Shown: in pieces, positions 1 through 9,918 of the stretch | How the letters are laid out: each line of letters begins with the position of its first letter | Numbering within the stretch: the stretch's first letter is position 1 | Source: JBEKIK01 sp963845975 | GTDB taxonomy: Bacteria; Planctomycetota; Planctomycetia; Pirellulales; Thermoguttaceae | Direction: 5' to 3' | Assembly (NCBI GenBank): GCA_963845975.1 | Contig: CAWJUD010000002.1 | Location: 2,356,001 to 2,420,000 of the forward strand | DNA: 64,000 bases | Program-made: the position numbers and the translations under genes | The notes under the pieces: model-generated | Databases searched by the model: none | Seen by the model: only the letters and a program-made list of their open reading frames with translations | Told to the model about the DNA's origin: nothing

Positions 1-68
1 GACCGTGTTGACGCCGATTGCCCATTACAATAACTTAAGGATCGTAGAAAATCAATTCAGGTTGTAAA

Positions 69-506
69 ATGAAATCATCCTTGATGCTGACCGTTGTCTC
101 CAGGCTGCAAATTCCCATGCGGGAGTTTACATTTACCTTCTCTCGCAGCGGCGGACCTGGAGGGCAGAACGTCAACAAACTCAGCACCAAGGCCCTCCTG
201 CGCTGGCCCATGCTGACCAGCAAAAGCCTGCCCGACGCGGTTCGCGCCCGGTTTTTGGCCAAGTTCGGCAATAAACTAACCAGCGACGGCGATCTGCTCA
301 TAACCAGCCAGCGCACTCGCGACGCCGGGCGCAATTCGGCCGATTGCCTGGAAAAACTCCGCCGCATGCTCACGAGCGTGGCCGAACCGACCAAGTCGCG
401 CAGGCCAACCAAGCCCACCAAAGCCTCGGTCCGCCGCCGCCTGGAGCAAAAACGCCGCCAATCCGGACGCAAACAACAACGTAGACCGTCAGACGATGAA
501 GAATAA
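69..506 (+). CDS. arfB: ArfB/YaeJ-type ribosome-rescue peptidyl-tRNA hydrolase
   Basis: Class I release-factor-like protein that hydrolyses peptidyl-tRNA on stalled ribosomes in the cytoplasm. The 145-residue product has the GGPGGQNVNK signature with the catalytic GGQ at residues 31-33, followed by the short RF-1 domain and a very basic tail from about residue 104 (KSRRPTKPTKAS, then Arg/Lys/Gln-rich), as in E. coli ArfB, whose tail enters the empty mRNA channel. It has no codon-recognition domain, which separates it from PrfA/PrfB. Met1 or Met6 fits the family N-terminus (VVSRLQIP aligns with the family's ISRHVSIP); the ATG at 117 would cut that strand off. A hairpin terminator follows directly, so it is probably the last or only gene of its transcript. 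Confidence 0.9.
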   Translation: MKSSLMLTVVSRLQIPMREFTFTFSRSGGPGGQNVNKLSTKALLRWPMLTSKSLPDAVRARFLAKFGNKLTSDGDLLITSQRTRDAGRNSADCLEKLRRMLTSVAEPTKSRRPTKPTKASVRRRLEQKRRQSGRKQQRRPSDDEE

Positions 507-514
507 ATGGTTAG

Positions 515-541
515 CCCGGGAACTTGCTCCCGGTGTTTTTT
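515..541 (+). terminator. Rho-independent terminator after arfB
   Basis: CCGGGA (516-521) pairs with TCCCGG (528-533) around a six-base loop and is followed by a T-run at 536-541. It starts six bases after the arfB stop codon. Confidence 0.75.
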
Positions 542-838
542 GCACCTTGTTGTTTTTTACTCCCAGTCCCCACGTTCCGGCGTGGGAACACAATTTCCCG
601 ACTCTCCGCGTCGAAAGCATTGCCACTACTTCCATAACGGTCCACACCGACATGCTTTAGAATACCAGATTCCGTAATTATCAATACCCAATTCCCGTGC
701 CAATTCAGAAATAATATTGTGTTTTATATCTCCATTTTTTGCATCTTTACAACCTGTGGTGGCAGTATTTAATCATTCTTCACGGTATAATGAATTAGAT
801 GCTTTTCAGTTCCGCGTAACACCCGGCAGCCGCACGCC
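542..838. other. Intergenic stretch, one palindrome only
   Basis: I see no convincing gene here. CCCACG (569-574) and CGTGGG (581-586) form a small inverted repeat of the dispersed type seen elsewhere in the window. The rest is AT-rich and presumably carries the promoter of the next gene, but I could not find a convincing -35/-10 pair. Confidence 0.5.
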
Positions 839-1582
839 ATGCCACAGCGACAAGACATCGACTTCATCCTTCGCCACTGGTCTTTCCAACCGGGAGTCGT
901 CAGCGCCCGGTTTGCCGAGGCCTCGGACGGCCGCAAAGTAATGCAAATGCGAATCGAGATGGGCCTGCTGCAAATGGAAACCGCCGGCCGGCCGGATGGC
1001 CAGCGACCGGGCGGGGCCGAAACCTATCTCGATTATCTCAACGCCCAACTCGTCCACCAGGGCAAGATTTTCGCGCTGACCGACGAAAACCGCATGGAAA
1101 TCGACCGCGAGTTCTTGCAGTTTTATCACCGGCGGATTTGCTGCCTGGCCCTGCGCGAGTTTCGCCGGGCCGCGGCCGACGCCGATCATACCCTGGCCCT
1201 GATGGATTTCGTCGCCCACTGGTCCACCGACGCGGACTGGACGCTTTCCCACGAGCAGTACCGGCCGTTTGTGATTTTCCACCGCGCCCAGGCCGCCGCC
1301 CTGGCCGAGGTGCAAGACTCCAATCCCGAAGCGGCTATAGAAGAAATCAGCCACGCCCTGGATCGCATTCGCGGAGTGTACGTCAAACTGGAGTCCGAGG
1401 AACGATTCGACGAGGACGAGTTGGTCGGCCAATTAACCCAGCTCAAAGAGTCCTTGCGCAAGGAGTACGGCCTGGGACGGACGCTTATCGAGCAACTCGA
1501 CGACGCCATCGCCGCCGAACAATACGAACGCGCCGCCCGGTTGCGCGACGAAATCGCCCGCCGGCATACCGGACAACATTAG
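839..1582 (+). CDS. UVR-domain (UvrB/UvrC motif) protein
   Basis: A 247-residue acidic protein of a type common in planctomycetes and usually labelled UvrB/UvrC motif-containing. The body (residues 1-190) has no domain I can name. The C-terminus (about 213-243, LIEQLDDAIAAEQYERAARLRDEIARR region) is a clear UVR helical hairpin, the protein-protein contact motif shared by UvrB, UvrC and McsA. There is no helicase or nuclease domain, so the motif shows an interaction surface and not repair activity by itself. No good ribosome-binding site precedes the ATG. The gene converges with the lipase-like gene that follows. Confidence 0.7.
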   Translation: MPQRQDIDFILRHWSFQPGVVSARFAEASDGRKVMQMRIEMGLLQMETAGRPDGQRPGGAETYLDYLNAQLVHQGKIFALTDENRMEIDREFLQFYHRRICCLALREFRRAAADADHTLALMDFVAHWSTDADWTLSHEQYRPFVIFHRAQAAALAEVQDSNPEAAIEEISHALDRIRGVYVKLESEERFDEDELVGQLTQLKESLRKEYGLGRTLIEQLDDAIAAEQYERAARLRDEIARRHTGQH

Positions 1583-1644
1583 TGCGCATCTCGATACTCA
1601 ACTTTCGCCCCAACAAATTGAGCAAATACGAGGAGGGAAATCTA

Positions 1645-3824
1645 TCATCGCGGCAGGCGCAGGGCTACACGCTGCGCCGGATCGCCGCGGAGTTCCGCCA
1701 GGTGCTCTAAAAGAATCCGTCGCACTTCGAGCACGGCCAGCGGATGGGTGTGCACCGTGGAGTGATCGGCGGGCACGACGATCTCCGATACCGCATGGTC
1801 CGAGTGGCGCTTTCCTTGGCCACCACTCCGTCGCTTTCTTTAGCGATCGCGCTCAGCCACCATTGCGGCGGCACTACGCCCACGATGTTGTGATACCTGA
1901 CCCACGGCGGGCGCTGGCTGGAGATCATCACCGGAAAGACCGGCGAGCTGGGCGATAGCGAGTCGATGCTGGTGTCGACCTTGACCAACGAGTTGTCGAC
2001 AAAAGCCCCCGGATTTTGCACGTAAAGTTTTTGCTGGCTGTTTATCAGCGCCTTGGGCAGGTTGATCAGTTTGCCCAGCAGCCATTGCGTGGTCTCATTG
2101 GAAAACGCGCTGCCCCGATGCGGCGTGGCAATGGTTATCACGCGGCGGATCGAAGGGTTGGGCTGAAAATAAAATTCTTCGGCCAGTTTTTCGCGGTCCG
2201 GAGGATCGGCCTTGATCTGATCCAGCGGTTCCTTGCTGACCAGATGCCAATAGTCGTCGCCGCTATTGATGGTTTGCATTTCCGACACCAGCCCGCCCAT
2301 GCTGTGCCCAATCAGCACCATCTGATCCAGGGCCGGCTCCTGGTGATTGGGATCGAGCGTCCGGCGGGCTTCGGCCAGATCGTGGCGCATTTGCATGGCC
2401 GAGAGCCAGAACGGCTGGCTGGTGGGATAAAGATAGAACCAAAATTGATAATGGTCGCGGATGTCCTCCGAACTCCTCAGGTCGTTGAACATCTCCATCC
2501 AGGTCATGGGCGAGGACCACAGGCCGTGCACCATCACCACGGGAATTTTGCCCGGCTCGTAGGGCTGCACCATGTAAAGGCCCATTACCGCGTCTTTCTT
2601 GTCCTGGCGCAAGTTGAACATGGCCTCGGCGGGTTTCAACAGGTTTTCGGGCTTTAACAGGGTCTCGGGCCGCAACAGCCCGGCCGTGGCCAGTGCGTCG
2701 AGTTCCGGATTCGAGAGGAAGTACGCCAGCGGCGTGGTCAGATCGCTTTCCAATGGCACCAGGTGATGGCCGACAACCGTCTCGGGGGTCGTCAGGGGAT
2801 CGTAAAGCTCCAGCACGCACTGCTGATGCGACATATCTTGTCCCGTGCTCGGATCCGCATTTGGCAAAGGCCGTAAAAACGCGGTGACCGGAAAGCTCAA
2901 ATCGCTTGGATAATATTTTGTGCCCACCGGTCCATCTTTGTTGCTGTTGGGACGAACCGCTATTAAAGGAACGCCCAATCCATGTACCAGATAGTGGTTT
3001 TTAAGCCCTTTCATTTCAAAGTCCGAGACAAACTCGAACCGGGCGAAATCTTCCGGCCGCCACTGCGAACCCCTCAGCTTGCACGTTATATCCCAAGTGC
3101 CGGACGCCGTGTTGATGGTTTTTGACGTTTCCGGCTTGAGTTCCTTGCTGGTGCAAATGATCCTTAAGCCCGATTCCAGGGCACTATTGTACAAGTCGCA
3201 CACCCCGCGATACTGCGGATCATAGGGATTGCGGGTCGATTTGTAACGATCGTCGAACAGATATTGATACGAGTAAAGGACCGACGCGCCAAAAAGGTCC
3301 AAGGCCACTTGTTTGTCCACGCGCTGCGCCTCCATGCCGCCCAGATACGATAGCTCGGCCATGGCGTAAACCCGGTCGGCCTTGGGCTCGTAGTTGTTAA
3401 ATTCCTGAAGCCGCTTGATCAACCCGCGGGGGTCGGTCCTGGGTTTGTATGTCAAGTTGTGGACGCGGAGCAACTGCTCGGTCTGCTCGCTGGGACGCGG
3501 CCCGTAATACGACGCTAACTGTAATTCCTCGACCAGCGGATTCTGGGGAACTGTGCGAAGCGTGACTCTGTTGGATGACGCGCAACCTATTGCTAGTGTT
3601 GATACAATTAACAATACGCTAATGTACGCTAGTCTAAGATGAAGCGTATTGTAGCAGGCACACGCCGTGTGCCGTCTGTTCCGCACACGGCGTGTGCGGG
3701 CTACATTTTCCGTGTCGTCCCGCATACAGCATGTACGGACTACTTTTTCCAAGCCCGCATCCCAGAATGAATCACGCCCTAGGCGTAAGCGTTTCATCGT
3801 TTTTGGATTGCTGTAACGATGCAT
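1645..3824 (-). CDS. Lipase-like alpha/beta-hydrolase lipoprotein, frameshifted near its 3' end
   Basis: Predicted membrane-anchored serine hydrolase. A hydrophobic signal with lipobox LAIGC sits near residue 81 of the longest reading; GHSMGG, the nucleophile elbow, is near residue 507, preceded by VVMVHGLWSSPMTW (oxyanion region). Near 1806 the frame breaks: the open frame runs to 1707 as Arg/Pro-rich nonsense, whereas the other frame reads AVSEIVVPADHSTVHTHPLAVLEVRRIL and ends at 1645. That tail holds the Asp and His expected of the catalytic triad. Adding one C (GCC ACT to GCC CAC T) restores it. The first 60 codons overlap palindromic repeats and are unlikely to be native, so the true start lies just before the signal peptide and may be a rare codon. 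Confidence 0.75.
3651..3743. repeat. Cluster of short palindromes (CACACGCCGTGTG type)
   Basis: Three related units occur in a row: GGCACACGCCGTGTGCC (3657-3673), CCGCACACGGCGTGTGCGG (3681-3699) and a decayed CCGCATACAGCATGTACGG (3720-3738). Each can form a hairpin. Spacing and self-complementarity resemble REP-type dispersed repeats. They lie just upstream of, or inside, the over-extended 5' end of the lipase-like gene. Confidence 0.7.
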
Positions 3825-3987
3825 TACAATGCCGACAAGTAATTATGGATGACATGCGCAATATGGGCCGTCTAGATAATATGGCGGCCCCGACCAATGC
3901 GCAGACCATCACACCGAAAAAGGCGGCGTACTTTAAAGAAGACCGGCCAGACCGTCAATGCCGTTTTTTGTCACACATCGATCAATT

Positions 3988-4530
3988 TCAATTGATCTTC
4001 GACCCAGTTTGTCGCCCGGCGCTTGTCGGTATTTGGGCAATCAACAGGAACAAGAGCGCAATAGCCGCCGAAATACAGAGCATGGAATGTTCCGCCATGT
4101 AGGCGATAAGCAGGAAAAACACGGCGCCTTCAAGGATTGCACTGCCGACAAGGATTTTCGTCTGGAGTAAGTTAATAAGCATCTGGGCTTTGCTATTTTC
4201 TTTTTCCTTTTTGTCGTCGGCAAAGCTCTCGCTTTCTCGTTTAGCGTTGAAACGGAGTGTTTGCTGGATTTTTTTCCGCCCCTGGAAAACGATGACAAAC
4301 GGTAGAATGCCCCAGACGCCAAAAATAATGGCGGCTATCATCAAGGCGATGTACGTGAGGATTAGTTGGTCGGCCGCTTTATTAAGATTTTGCGACACTA
4401 AAATCACGATTATTAAAAAACAAAAACAACCAAAACTCATTGCCCCGACGATGATCTGCAAGGTGCGTATTTTAGCCGGCAACTCCTTGCGCCATTCTTT
4501 ATCAAACATAAATTCTGAACCCTTTTTCAT
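3988..4530 (-). CDS. Four-helix integral membrane protein, unknown function
   Basis: I do not recognise this family. From MKKGSEF the product is 180 residues with about four hydrophobic segments (IIVGAMSFGCFCFLIIVILV; LILTYIALMIAAIIFGVWGILPFVIVF; ILVGSAILEGAVFFLLIAYMA; MLCISAAIALLFLLIAQI). A charged cytoplasmic loop (KRESESFADDKKEKEN) lies between helices 2 and 3. The ATG at 4530 overlaps the stop of the upstream ketoacyl-synthase gene as ATGA, which argues for translational coupling and for this start over the one 13 codons earlier. Co-transcription suggests a role linked to that enzyme, but nothing in the sequence says what. Confidence 0.65.
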   Translation of the reverse strand: MKKGSEFMFDKEWRKELPAKIRTLQIIVGAMSFGCFCFLIIVILVSQNLNKAADQLILTYIALMIAAIIFGVWGILPFVIVFQGRKKIQQTLRFNAKRESESFADDKKEKENSKAQMLINLLQTKILVGSAILEGAVFFLLIAYMAEHSMLCISAAIALLFLLIAQIPTSAGRQTGSKIN

Positions 4531-5594
4531 GCCGCTTCGCGATATGCCTCGACTGGCATATACGCACACTGTTGGGCTTGCCAGGTTTCAGTCCAAGCGC
4601 ATCCGGCCCAGGAAAGGCCCACGCCGAAACCGATCATCAGCGTCTGCTTGCCGGGCCGCAATCGGCCCCCAGCCCGCAGGTCGTTTATTAAAATCGGAAT
4701 CGTCGAAGAAACCGTGTTCCCGTAGTGTTCCAGGGCCTCGGGCATTTTTTCCAAGTCCAGGTTCAGCCGCTTGCGCAGATGATCCAGCATTAAGGCCGTT
4801 GCCTGGTGCATCAAATATATATCGACTTTATCGCTCGTCCATTTCGATTGGGCCAACAATTGCTCGATCATCGGCGGCACCACGTCCAGGGAGAACTTGA
4901 CCAACTCCGGCCCATCCATGAACAGGCTGCTGGGCCAGCGTTTGCGCTTGCTGGGCTGGATTGCGCTCTGTTTAGGCCGGGCCCCGCCTTCGGTGACCAT
5001 CAATGTATTGGCCCCGCGCCCGTCGGTGCCGAAGACGAATTGGCCCAGCGAAGGCTCGTCCGATGCCTCGACTAAAGTGGCGGCCGCCCCGTCGCCGAAA
5101 ATGGTCCGCAACGATCGGTCGCTGAGATCGATATATTTCGAGTATGTTTCCGCGGTTATCAAGAGCACCCGCCGCGCCATGCCGCCGCGAATCAGACCGT
5201 CGGCTATTGACAATCCATAAACAAAACCCGAGCATCCCAAGTTGAAATCCAATGCGCCGATCGAAGTAGGCAGACCCAAGCGATGTTGCATGATGCAGGC
5301 GGTGGTAGGCAGAAGATAATCGGGCGTTTGCGTGCAAAACAGGAGAAAGTCGATCGATTCACGGTCGATGTTATGCCTGGTGAAAAGCCGCTGGGCCGCC
5401 GTCACACCCAGGTCCGACGCACATTGGTCCGGCTCGGCTATGTGGCGGTTCCGCACGCCAGTCTTGGCAAAAATCGTCTCGATATCCCATTTGGCGAACA
5501 TCGATGAGAGCTGATCTATGTTTTCGACTTTTTCCGGCAAATGAATGGCAATGGGGCCTATCGCAGAATACGGCATAATCTTGTATTGCTCCAA
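4527..5594 (-). CDS. 3-oxoacyl-ACP synthase III family (KAS III/FabH-like)
   Basis: Thiolase-fold condensing enzyme of 355 residues, close to the usual KAS III length. The catalytic triad is visible: Cys121 in NLGCSGFVYGL, His263 in LMHQAT and Asn293 in HYGNTVSSTIP. The conserved GDGAAAT and the C-terminal GFGVGLSWAG are present. Family members start fatty-acid synthesis or carry out related condensations in secondary metabolism. The N-terminus (AIGPIAIHLPEKVENIDQLSSMF) and the TGVRNRHIA motif fit the KAS III-like subgroup rather than the housekeeping FabH, which normally sits in a fab cluster not seen here. Met1 or Met7 may be the start. It is coupled by an ATGA overlap to a membrane-protein gene. 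Confidence 0.85.
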   Translation of the reverse strand: MEQYKIMPYSAIGPIAIHLPEKVENIDQLSSMFAKWDIETIFAKTGVRNRHIAEPDQCASDLGVTAAQRLFTRHNIDRESIDFLLFCTQTPDYLLPTTACIMQHRLGLPTSIGALDFNLGCSGFVYGLSIADGLIRGGMARRVLLITAETYSKYIDLSDRSLRTIFGDGAAATLVEASDEPSLGQFVFGTDGRGANTLMVTEGGARPKQSAIQPSKRKRWPSSLFMDGPELVKFSLDVVPPMIEQLLAQSKWTSDKVDIYLMHQATALMLDHLRKRLNLDLEKMPEALEHYGNTVSSTIPILINDLRAGGRLRPGKQTLMIGFGVGLSWAGCAWTETWQAQQCAYMPVEAYREAA

Positions 5595-5937
5595 CTCTTC
5601 AAAAATCCGCTACCACAGCCCCCCGGGCAGGGTAGAAAAGTACCAAATTTCGCTCAAAACGTCAACAGCAATCAGATGTTGCAAACCTATATCATTATCC
5701 ATAACAGGATAATAGAAAAGGGGATAGGCTCAATTACTAAGTCCTGAACATAGGGTAAGCGGATGAGATTTGATTGCTGACATCCTCAACAATAAACGTT
5801 TTTATCCCATAACCGGACATATTTCTGTATTGCCCTTGACGCTTCTAAGAACTCTATTTAATTTCCCCAAACAAACATCACCCTTATAACCTACAACCCA
5901 TAATCCATACCCTATCGCCTAGTCCCTATCCGCTTAA
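5595..5937. other. Divergent intergenic region, no recognisable element
   Basis: This 343-bp AT-rich stretch separates the leftward KAS III gene from the rightward metallopeptidase-like gene and must hold both promoters. I see no strong consensus promoter, RNA or long repeat. Confidence 0.4.
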
Positions 5938-6744
5938 ATGCCTTTTCCGCAACTGTCCGTAATTAAGAAACCAGCCGCTCTTTGCCGGCTGAGATTGATG
6001 TTTGTCTTGATCGCAATCCTCAGCGGAACTGCCGCCGACTGGCCCGATACGCGGACGGCGGGGCCCTTTGTCTGCCGAGCGGATTTTCCTATGCAAGGCA
6101 TCGAGCCTTTATTAAATGAACTCTCCCAACTGCAAATCAATCTGGTGCATGAATTGGGCGTCCCCCCGGCAAAGGAAGTAATCCAGGTTTATCTTTTCCA
6201 CGACCGGCAAACCTACGACCGCTATCTGAAACAACACTTTCCTAACGTGCCCTTTCGACGGGCGGTATACATCAAGGACGGTGGGCCGGGCAGGGTCTTT
6301 GCCTTTCGCAGTCCGCAATTCGACGTCGATCTCCGCCATGAATGCACTCACGCCTTGTTGCACGCCTCATTGAAGAACATTCCCCTATGGTTGGACGAAG
6401 GTCTGGCCGGCTATTTTGAACTGCCCGCGGATCAACGTGCCTTCGGCAACCCGCATCTTAGCGCCATTCGTTGGAATGCATGGCTGGGCATAGTCCCCAG
6501 TATTGAGAGTCTGGAAAACTGCACTGATATTTCAAAAATGGGCAAGGCGGAATATCGCGATTCCTGGGCCTGGGTATGCTTCATGCTTAATGGCCCGGCC
6601 GAAGCCCGCAAAGAATTGGTAAATTATCTGCATGACCTGCAAACTCAAAATCCGCCCGATTTGCTAAGCGACCGCCTCGAGCACCGCATTACAGATTTGC
6701 ATCAAAGCTTTATAACATTCTTCAAAACATGGAAAAGTAAATAA
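5938..6744 (+). CDS. Secreted HExxH (gluzincin-like) zinc metallopeptidase-like protein
   Basis: A 268-residue exported protein; the hydrophobic stretch LMFVLIAILSGTAA (20-33) is the likely signal peptide. HECTH (134-138) matches the HExxH zinc motif, and WLDEGLAGYFE follows about 13 residues later, giving Glu154 as a probable third ligand, the arrangement of gluzincins such as the DUF1570 and peptidase MA-like families common in planctomycetes. The strand just before it (VDLRHECTHALLHASL) fits an active-site helix. No other peptidase domain is present, so its substrate is unknown. Confidence 0.7.
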   Translation: MPFPQLSVIKKPAALCRLRLMFVLIAILSGTAADWPDTRTAGPFVCRADFPMQGIEPLLNELSQLQINLVHELGVPPAKEVIQVYLFHDRQTYDRYLKQHFPNVPFRRAVYIKDGGPGRVFAFRSPQFDVDLRHECTHALLHASLKNIPLWLDEGLAGYFELPADQRAFGNPHLSAIRWNAWLGIVPSIESLENCTDISKMGKAEYRDSWAWVCFMLNGPAEARKELVNYLHDLQTQNPPDLLSDRLEHRITDLHQSFITFFKTWKSK

Positions 6745-6948
6745 ACTGCAATACAATGATTGCATAATTCAGGCGTTTCTCTATTATTCGCCTCTTGCGC
6801 ATCTTGCCAATAGTTCTTTATTGGCTTCTTTTTACTATTTCCTTTTTCCGCGCAAATCGGAAAAGTTGACTAAACCCAAAAACTCACTGTGACGATACCC
6901 AAGGTGGAGTACTTTTAATCCGCTGCCCTTAATGCGCAGGGTGGAAAC

Positions 6949-9447
6949 ATGTTGGCAAGAAAAATCTTCACGCTAGTCATTCTCCTTGAAATATTGGGCA
7001 TAGCCTCCGCTGTCAAGGCCCAGGGTACATCATCCGGTTCTGGTGGCAAAACCATCGGAGAGCGATTGGATGATTTTGGTCAGATGCTCTTTGGCGGCCT
7101 TTTCTCAAATAGTAACGACAGTCGTGAAAATAGAGATAATAAAGATAATGCGCAAAATAATAAACAGGCGCCCCGGCCAATACCCGGGAAATACTCCCCG
7201 TACCAGGTCCCCGGTGATAATCCCGATCCTCAGGCCGGCACTATCATAAAACCATTGAATACCGATCAGCAACAAACGGCCGGCGATTCCTCCGCACGAG
7301 CGGTTCGAGTGTATCGCTTCGATAATTACACCTCTTCGCCCTCGGCACAGACGGTGGATAATCGTCCGGGACACCGATATTTTGAAAACCAGAAGGTTCA
7401 AGAAAATGTCGATACTCCGGAAAATACGCAGGCCCTGCCGAGCGGATCCTCGAGACAATCGCTGGCTATTGCTCCAAATAAGAATTCCGAGGGAACCGTG
7501 GAACTTACCGATCAGGATAGCCTGATTACCCGGCCCTTGCACGAGAGATTCTCGCAATTTCGCCATTCGGCATTTGACGATCCTTCAAAGGGAGTTTCGC
7601 CCGATAATTCCGCAAAGAAAATGTCGGCGTCAACATCTCCGAGCAATTCGATAAGCTCCGGCAATTCATCCCTGCTGGGTCTGTCTTCTTCAAAAGAAGG
7701 AGTATCCACCCAAAAGGATTCGCAGTCCTCAGAGATCGAATCATTACCCGCATTCGGCGAATCGGCCCAGCCGGCAAAGGGTAAAACCGCCGGGACTATT
7801 ACTACCGGCAGACCCACTCCGGCGAAACGTCCGGCCTCGATGGCGTCTTCCGATCGCTCGACGGTCGCAGAGCGCACCTCGCCGATATCACGCGCGGATG
7901 GCGCGATTGGTCCGGAAGGACCATTCGTTCCAAAATCGACCGCCATAAAAGACGGCGGCAGGCTTTTTACCGGCGCCGATGCTCCGGCGGTAAGCGAAAA
8001 TGGCATGCTTTTCGCCCGCAAGGGTCCAGTCCTCAGCGTGGAGACTCACGGGCCGCGGAAAATTACGGTGGGCAAAGAGTCGGCTTACGAAGTTAAGATC
8101 ATCAACTCAGGCGATGTGGCAGCCGAAGATCTGATCGTATTTGTGAATCTCCCCGAGTGGGCCGAAGTCATCGGCACGGAAGCCAGTGCAGGCTCCACTC
8201 AAGCTGGGACGTCGGCTCAAATATCCGCGCCTTTCCAATGGAAAGTGGGACGTTTAGAGGCCAAATCGCTGGAAAAAATGTCGTTGCGCATAGTGCCTCG
8301 CCAAAGCCGTCCCTTCGATTTGGCGGTACGTTGGGAATTCAAGCCCGCCACTTCTCAAACATTGATCGAAGTCCAGGAACCCAAACTCGAAATGCAACTT
8401 GACGGGCCGCGTGAAGTGTTTTACGGCAAGAAGGAAATATATCGGCTGAAAATGATAAACAGCGGCTCCGGCAATGCCGAGGGCGTGGCGATCAAATTTG
8501 TGCCCATTGGCGCGGGCGATAACGTGCCGGCAATTTATGAGCTGGGCCTTTTGCCCGCCGGCGAGGACAAACTGATCGAGGTGGAACTCACCGCGCGCCA
8601 ATCGGGAATGCTCGAAATCCAAGTTGAAGCCAAGGGCGATGCGGGCATCCATGCGGAATTGACCGAAAAGGTTCTCGTCCGCCGGGCAGGACTGGAAATC
8701 GGCGTGGAAGGGCCGAAGCTCTTATTTGTGGGCACGACGGCCACTTATGTCGTACGCCTCAGCAACCCCGGCAATGCCCCGGCCAAAAATATAAATTTCA
8801 CCGCCACGCTTCCGGCCGGATTGAAATATCTAGGCGGCATAGAAGGCGCACGCAGCGAAAGCAACGGCAGTAAGTTACATTGGACCGCCGATAGCATCAA
8901 TCCCGAATCCGTCCAGACCTTTGCAATCAAATGCGTTCCAAATACCGCGGGCGTCAGCCGGGTGGAAGTCGCCGCGAACGCCGAAGACGATTTGATCGCC
9001 TCGGCCGTTGCCCTTACCCAGGTCGAATCGGCGGCCAATTTAACGCTTGAAGTGAAAGATCCCGGCGGACCCGTGCCCGTTGGCGAAGAGACCGCCTACG
9101 AAATCCGGATCCGCAACCGCGGGACAAAAGATGCCGAAGGCGTCGAGGTAATCGGGTACTTTTCCAGGGGCATCGAACCGACCGGCGCCGAAGGCGGCGC
9201 AAACCGTATCGCACCCGGCCAGGTGGTTTTCATGCCCATTCCCACACTGGCCCCCGGGGCGGAAATAACGCTCAAAATCCGCGCTCGCGCCGAATCGCCG
9301 GGCAATCACATTTTCCGCGCCGAGATGCACTGCAAGGCCCTCGGTTCCCGATTGGTATCGGAAGAAGCCACGCTCTATTACCAGGATGCACTGGCAATAC
9401 CGCAAAACTTGCAGGCCCGGCCACCGCTGGATCGCAGCACACGTTAA
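6949..9447 (+). CDS. Secreted DUF11/CARDB-repeat protein
   Basis: An 832-residue exported protein. Signal peptide MLARKIFTLVILLEILGIASAVKA (1-24); a long low-complexity Ser/Pro/Asn-rich region (25-350); then four tandem beta-sandwich repeats of the DUF11/CARDB type, at about 356-475, 476-590, 590-700 and 700-815. Each repeat begins with an L.V..PGP or LE.Q..GP strand and carries the family's signature of a dependent N-P/S-G-x-x-x-A pattern (INSGDVAAEDLIV, INSGSGNAEGVAI, SNPGNAPAKNINF, RNRGTKDAEGVEV). Such repeats usually build stalk-like surface or periplasmic proteins. AGGGTGG precedes the ATG. Confidence 0.8.
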   Translation: MLARKIFTLVILLEILGIASAVKAQGTSSGSGGKTIGERLDDFGQMLFGGLFSNSNDSRENRDNKDNAQNNKQAPRPIPGKYSPYQVPGDNPDPQAGTIIKPLNTDQQQTAGDSSARAVRVYRFDNYTSSPSAQTVDNRPGHRYFENQKVQENVDTPENTQALPSGSSRQSLAIAPNKNSEGTVELTDQDSLITRPLHERFSQFRHSAFDDPSKGVSPDNSAKKMSASTSPSNSISSGNSSLLGLSSSKEGVSTQKDSQSSEIESLPAFGESAQPAKGKTAGTITTGRPTPAKRPASMASSDRSTVAERTSPISRADGAIGPEGPFVPKSTAIKDGGRLFTGADAPAVSENGMLFARKGPVLSVETHGPRKITVGKESAYEVKIINSGDVAAEDLIVFVNLPEWAEVIGTEASAGSTQAGTSAQISAPFQWKVGRLEAKSLEKMSLRIVPRQSRPFDLAVRWEFKPATSQTLIEVQEPKLEMQLDGPREVFYGKKEIYRLKMINSGSGNAEGVAIKFVPIGAGDNVPAIYELGLLPAGEDKLIEVELTARQSGMLEIQVEAKGDAGIHAELTEKVLVRRAGLEIGVEGPKLLFVGTTATYVVRLSNPGNAPAKNINFTATLPAGLKYLGGIEGARSESNGSKLHWTADSINPESVQTFAIKCVPNTAGVSRVEVAANAEDDLIASAVALTQVESAANLTLEVKDPGGPVPVGEETAYEIRIRNRGTKDAEGVEVIGYFSRGIEPTGAEGGANRIAPGQVVFMPIPTLAPGAEITLKIRARAESPGNHIFRAEMHCKALGSRLVSEEATLYYQDALAIPQNLQARPPLDRSTR

Positions 9448-9918
9448 TGCCCTTAAACGCTTGTCCTGCGCCTCGTAAACTTGTGATTTCTAGTCACGAA
9501 GTTGATTGGCTCAACGCCCCGCATCGGAGGCGCTATCTCTTTTACTACTATGGTAAATCAATGGCAAAACGCCATTGGCATGCATTCACTTGTGCTACGT
9601 AAAAAAAAGATCGTTCAGCATTTTTTTCGATGGCCGTACAGCAAATTTACAGAATGGAATATAAGACCTGTTAAGAGTAAGATGCCCCCTATTTGTGGTG
9701 GTTGACATTTGGATGTTTGAATAGAATCTCACCATGTACTCACTACAAAAGACATTTCCCCTAAATCCCAGCCCTTACCTTAAACAAAGCCGGCGGACAG
9801 ATCGTAGGTAATCGTAACTCAGAGTGTTATAATGAAATAACAGCAAGCGTCGCTTTGAACATGACTTCTAGAACCTAAAACGCGATTTCTTTTACCATTC
9901 TCCTCCAGGAAATGCACT
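9448..9918. other. Intergenic region, possible -10 element only
   Basis: The 471-bp gap holds short open frames without ribosome-binding sites or coding character. TATAAT at 9828-9833 could be a -10 for the dehydratase gene, but no good -35 lies 16-18 bases before it. Confidence 0.35.

Noticed and set aside
9502..9705. A 67-codon open frame in the gap before the dehydratase gene
   Set aside because: No ribosome-binding site, an unstructured basic product and no family resemblance.
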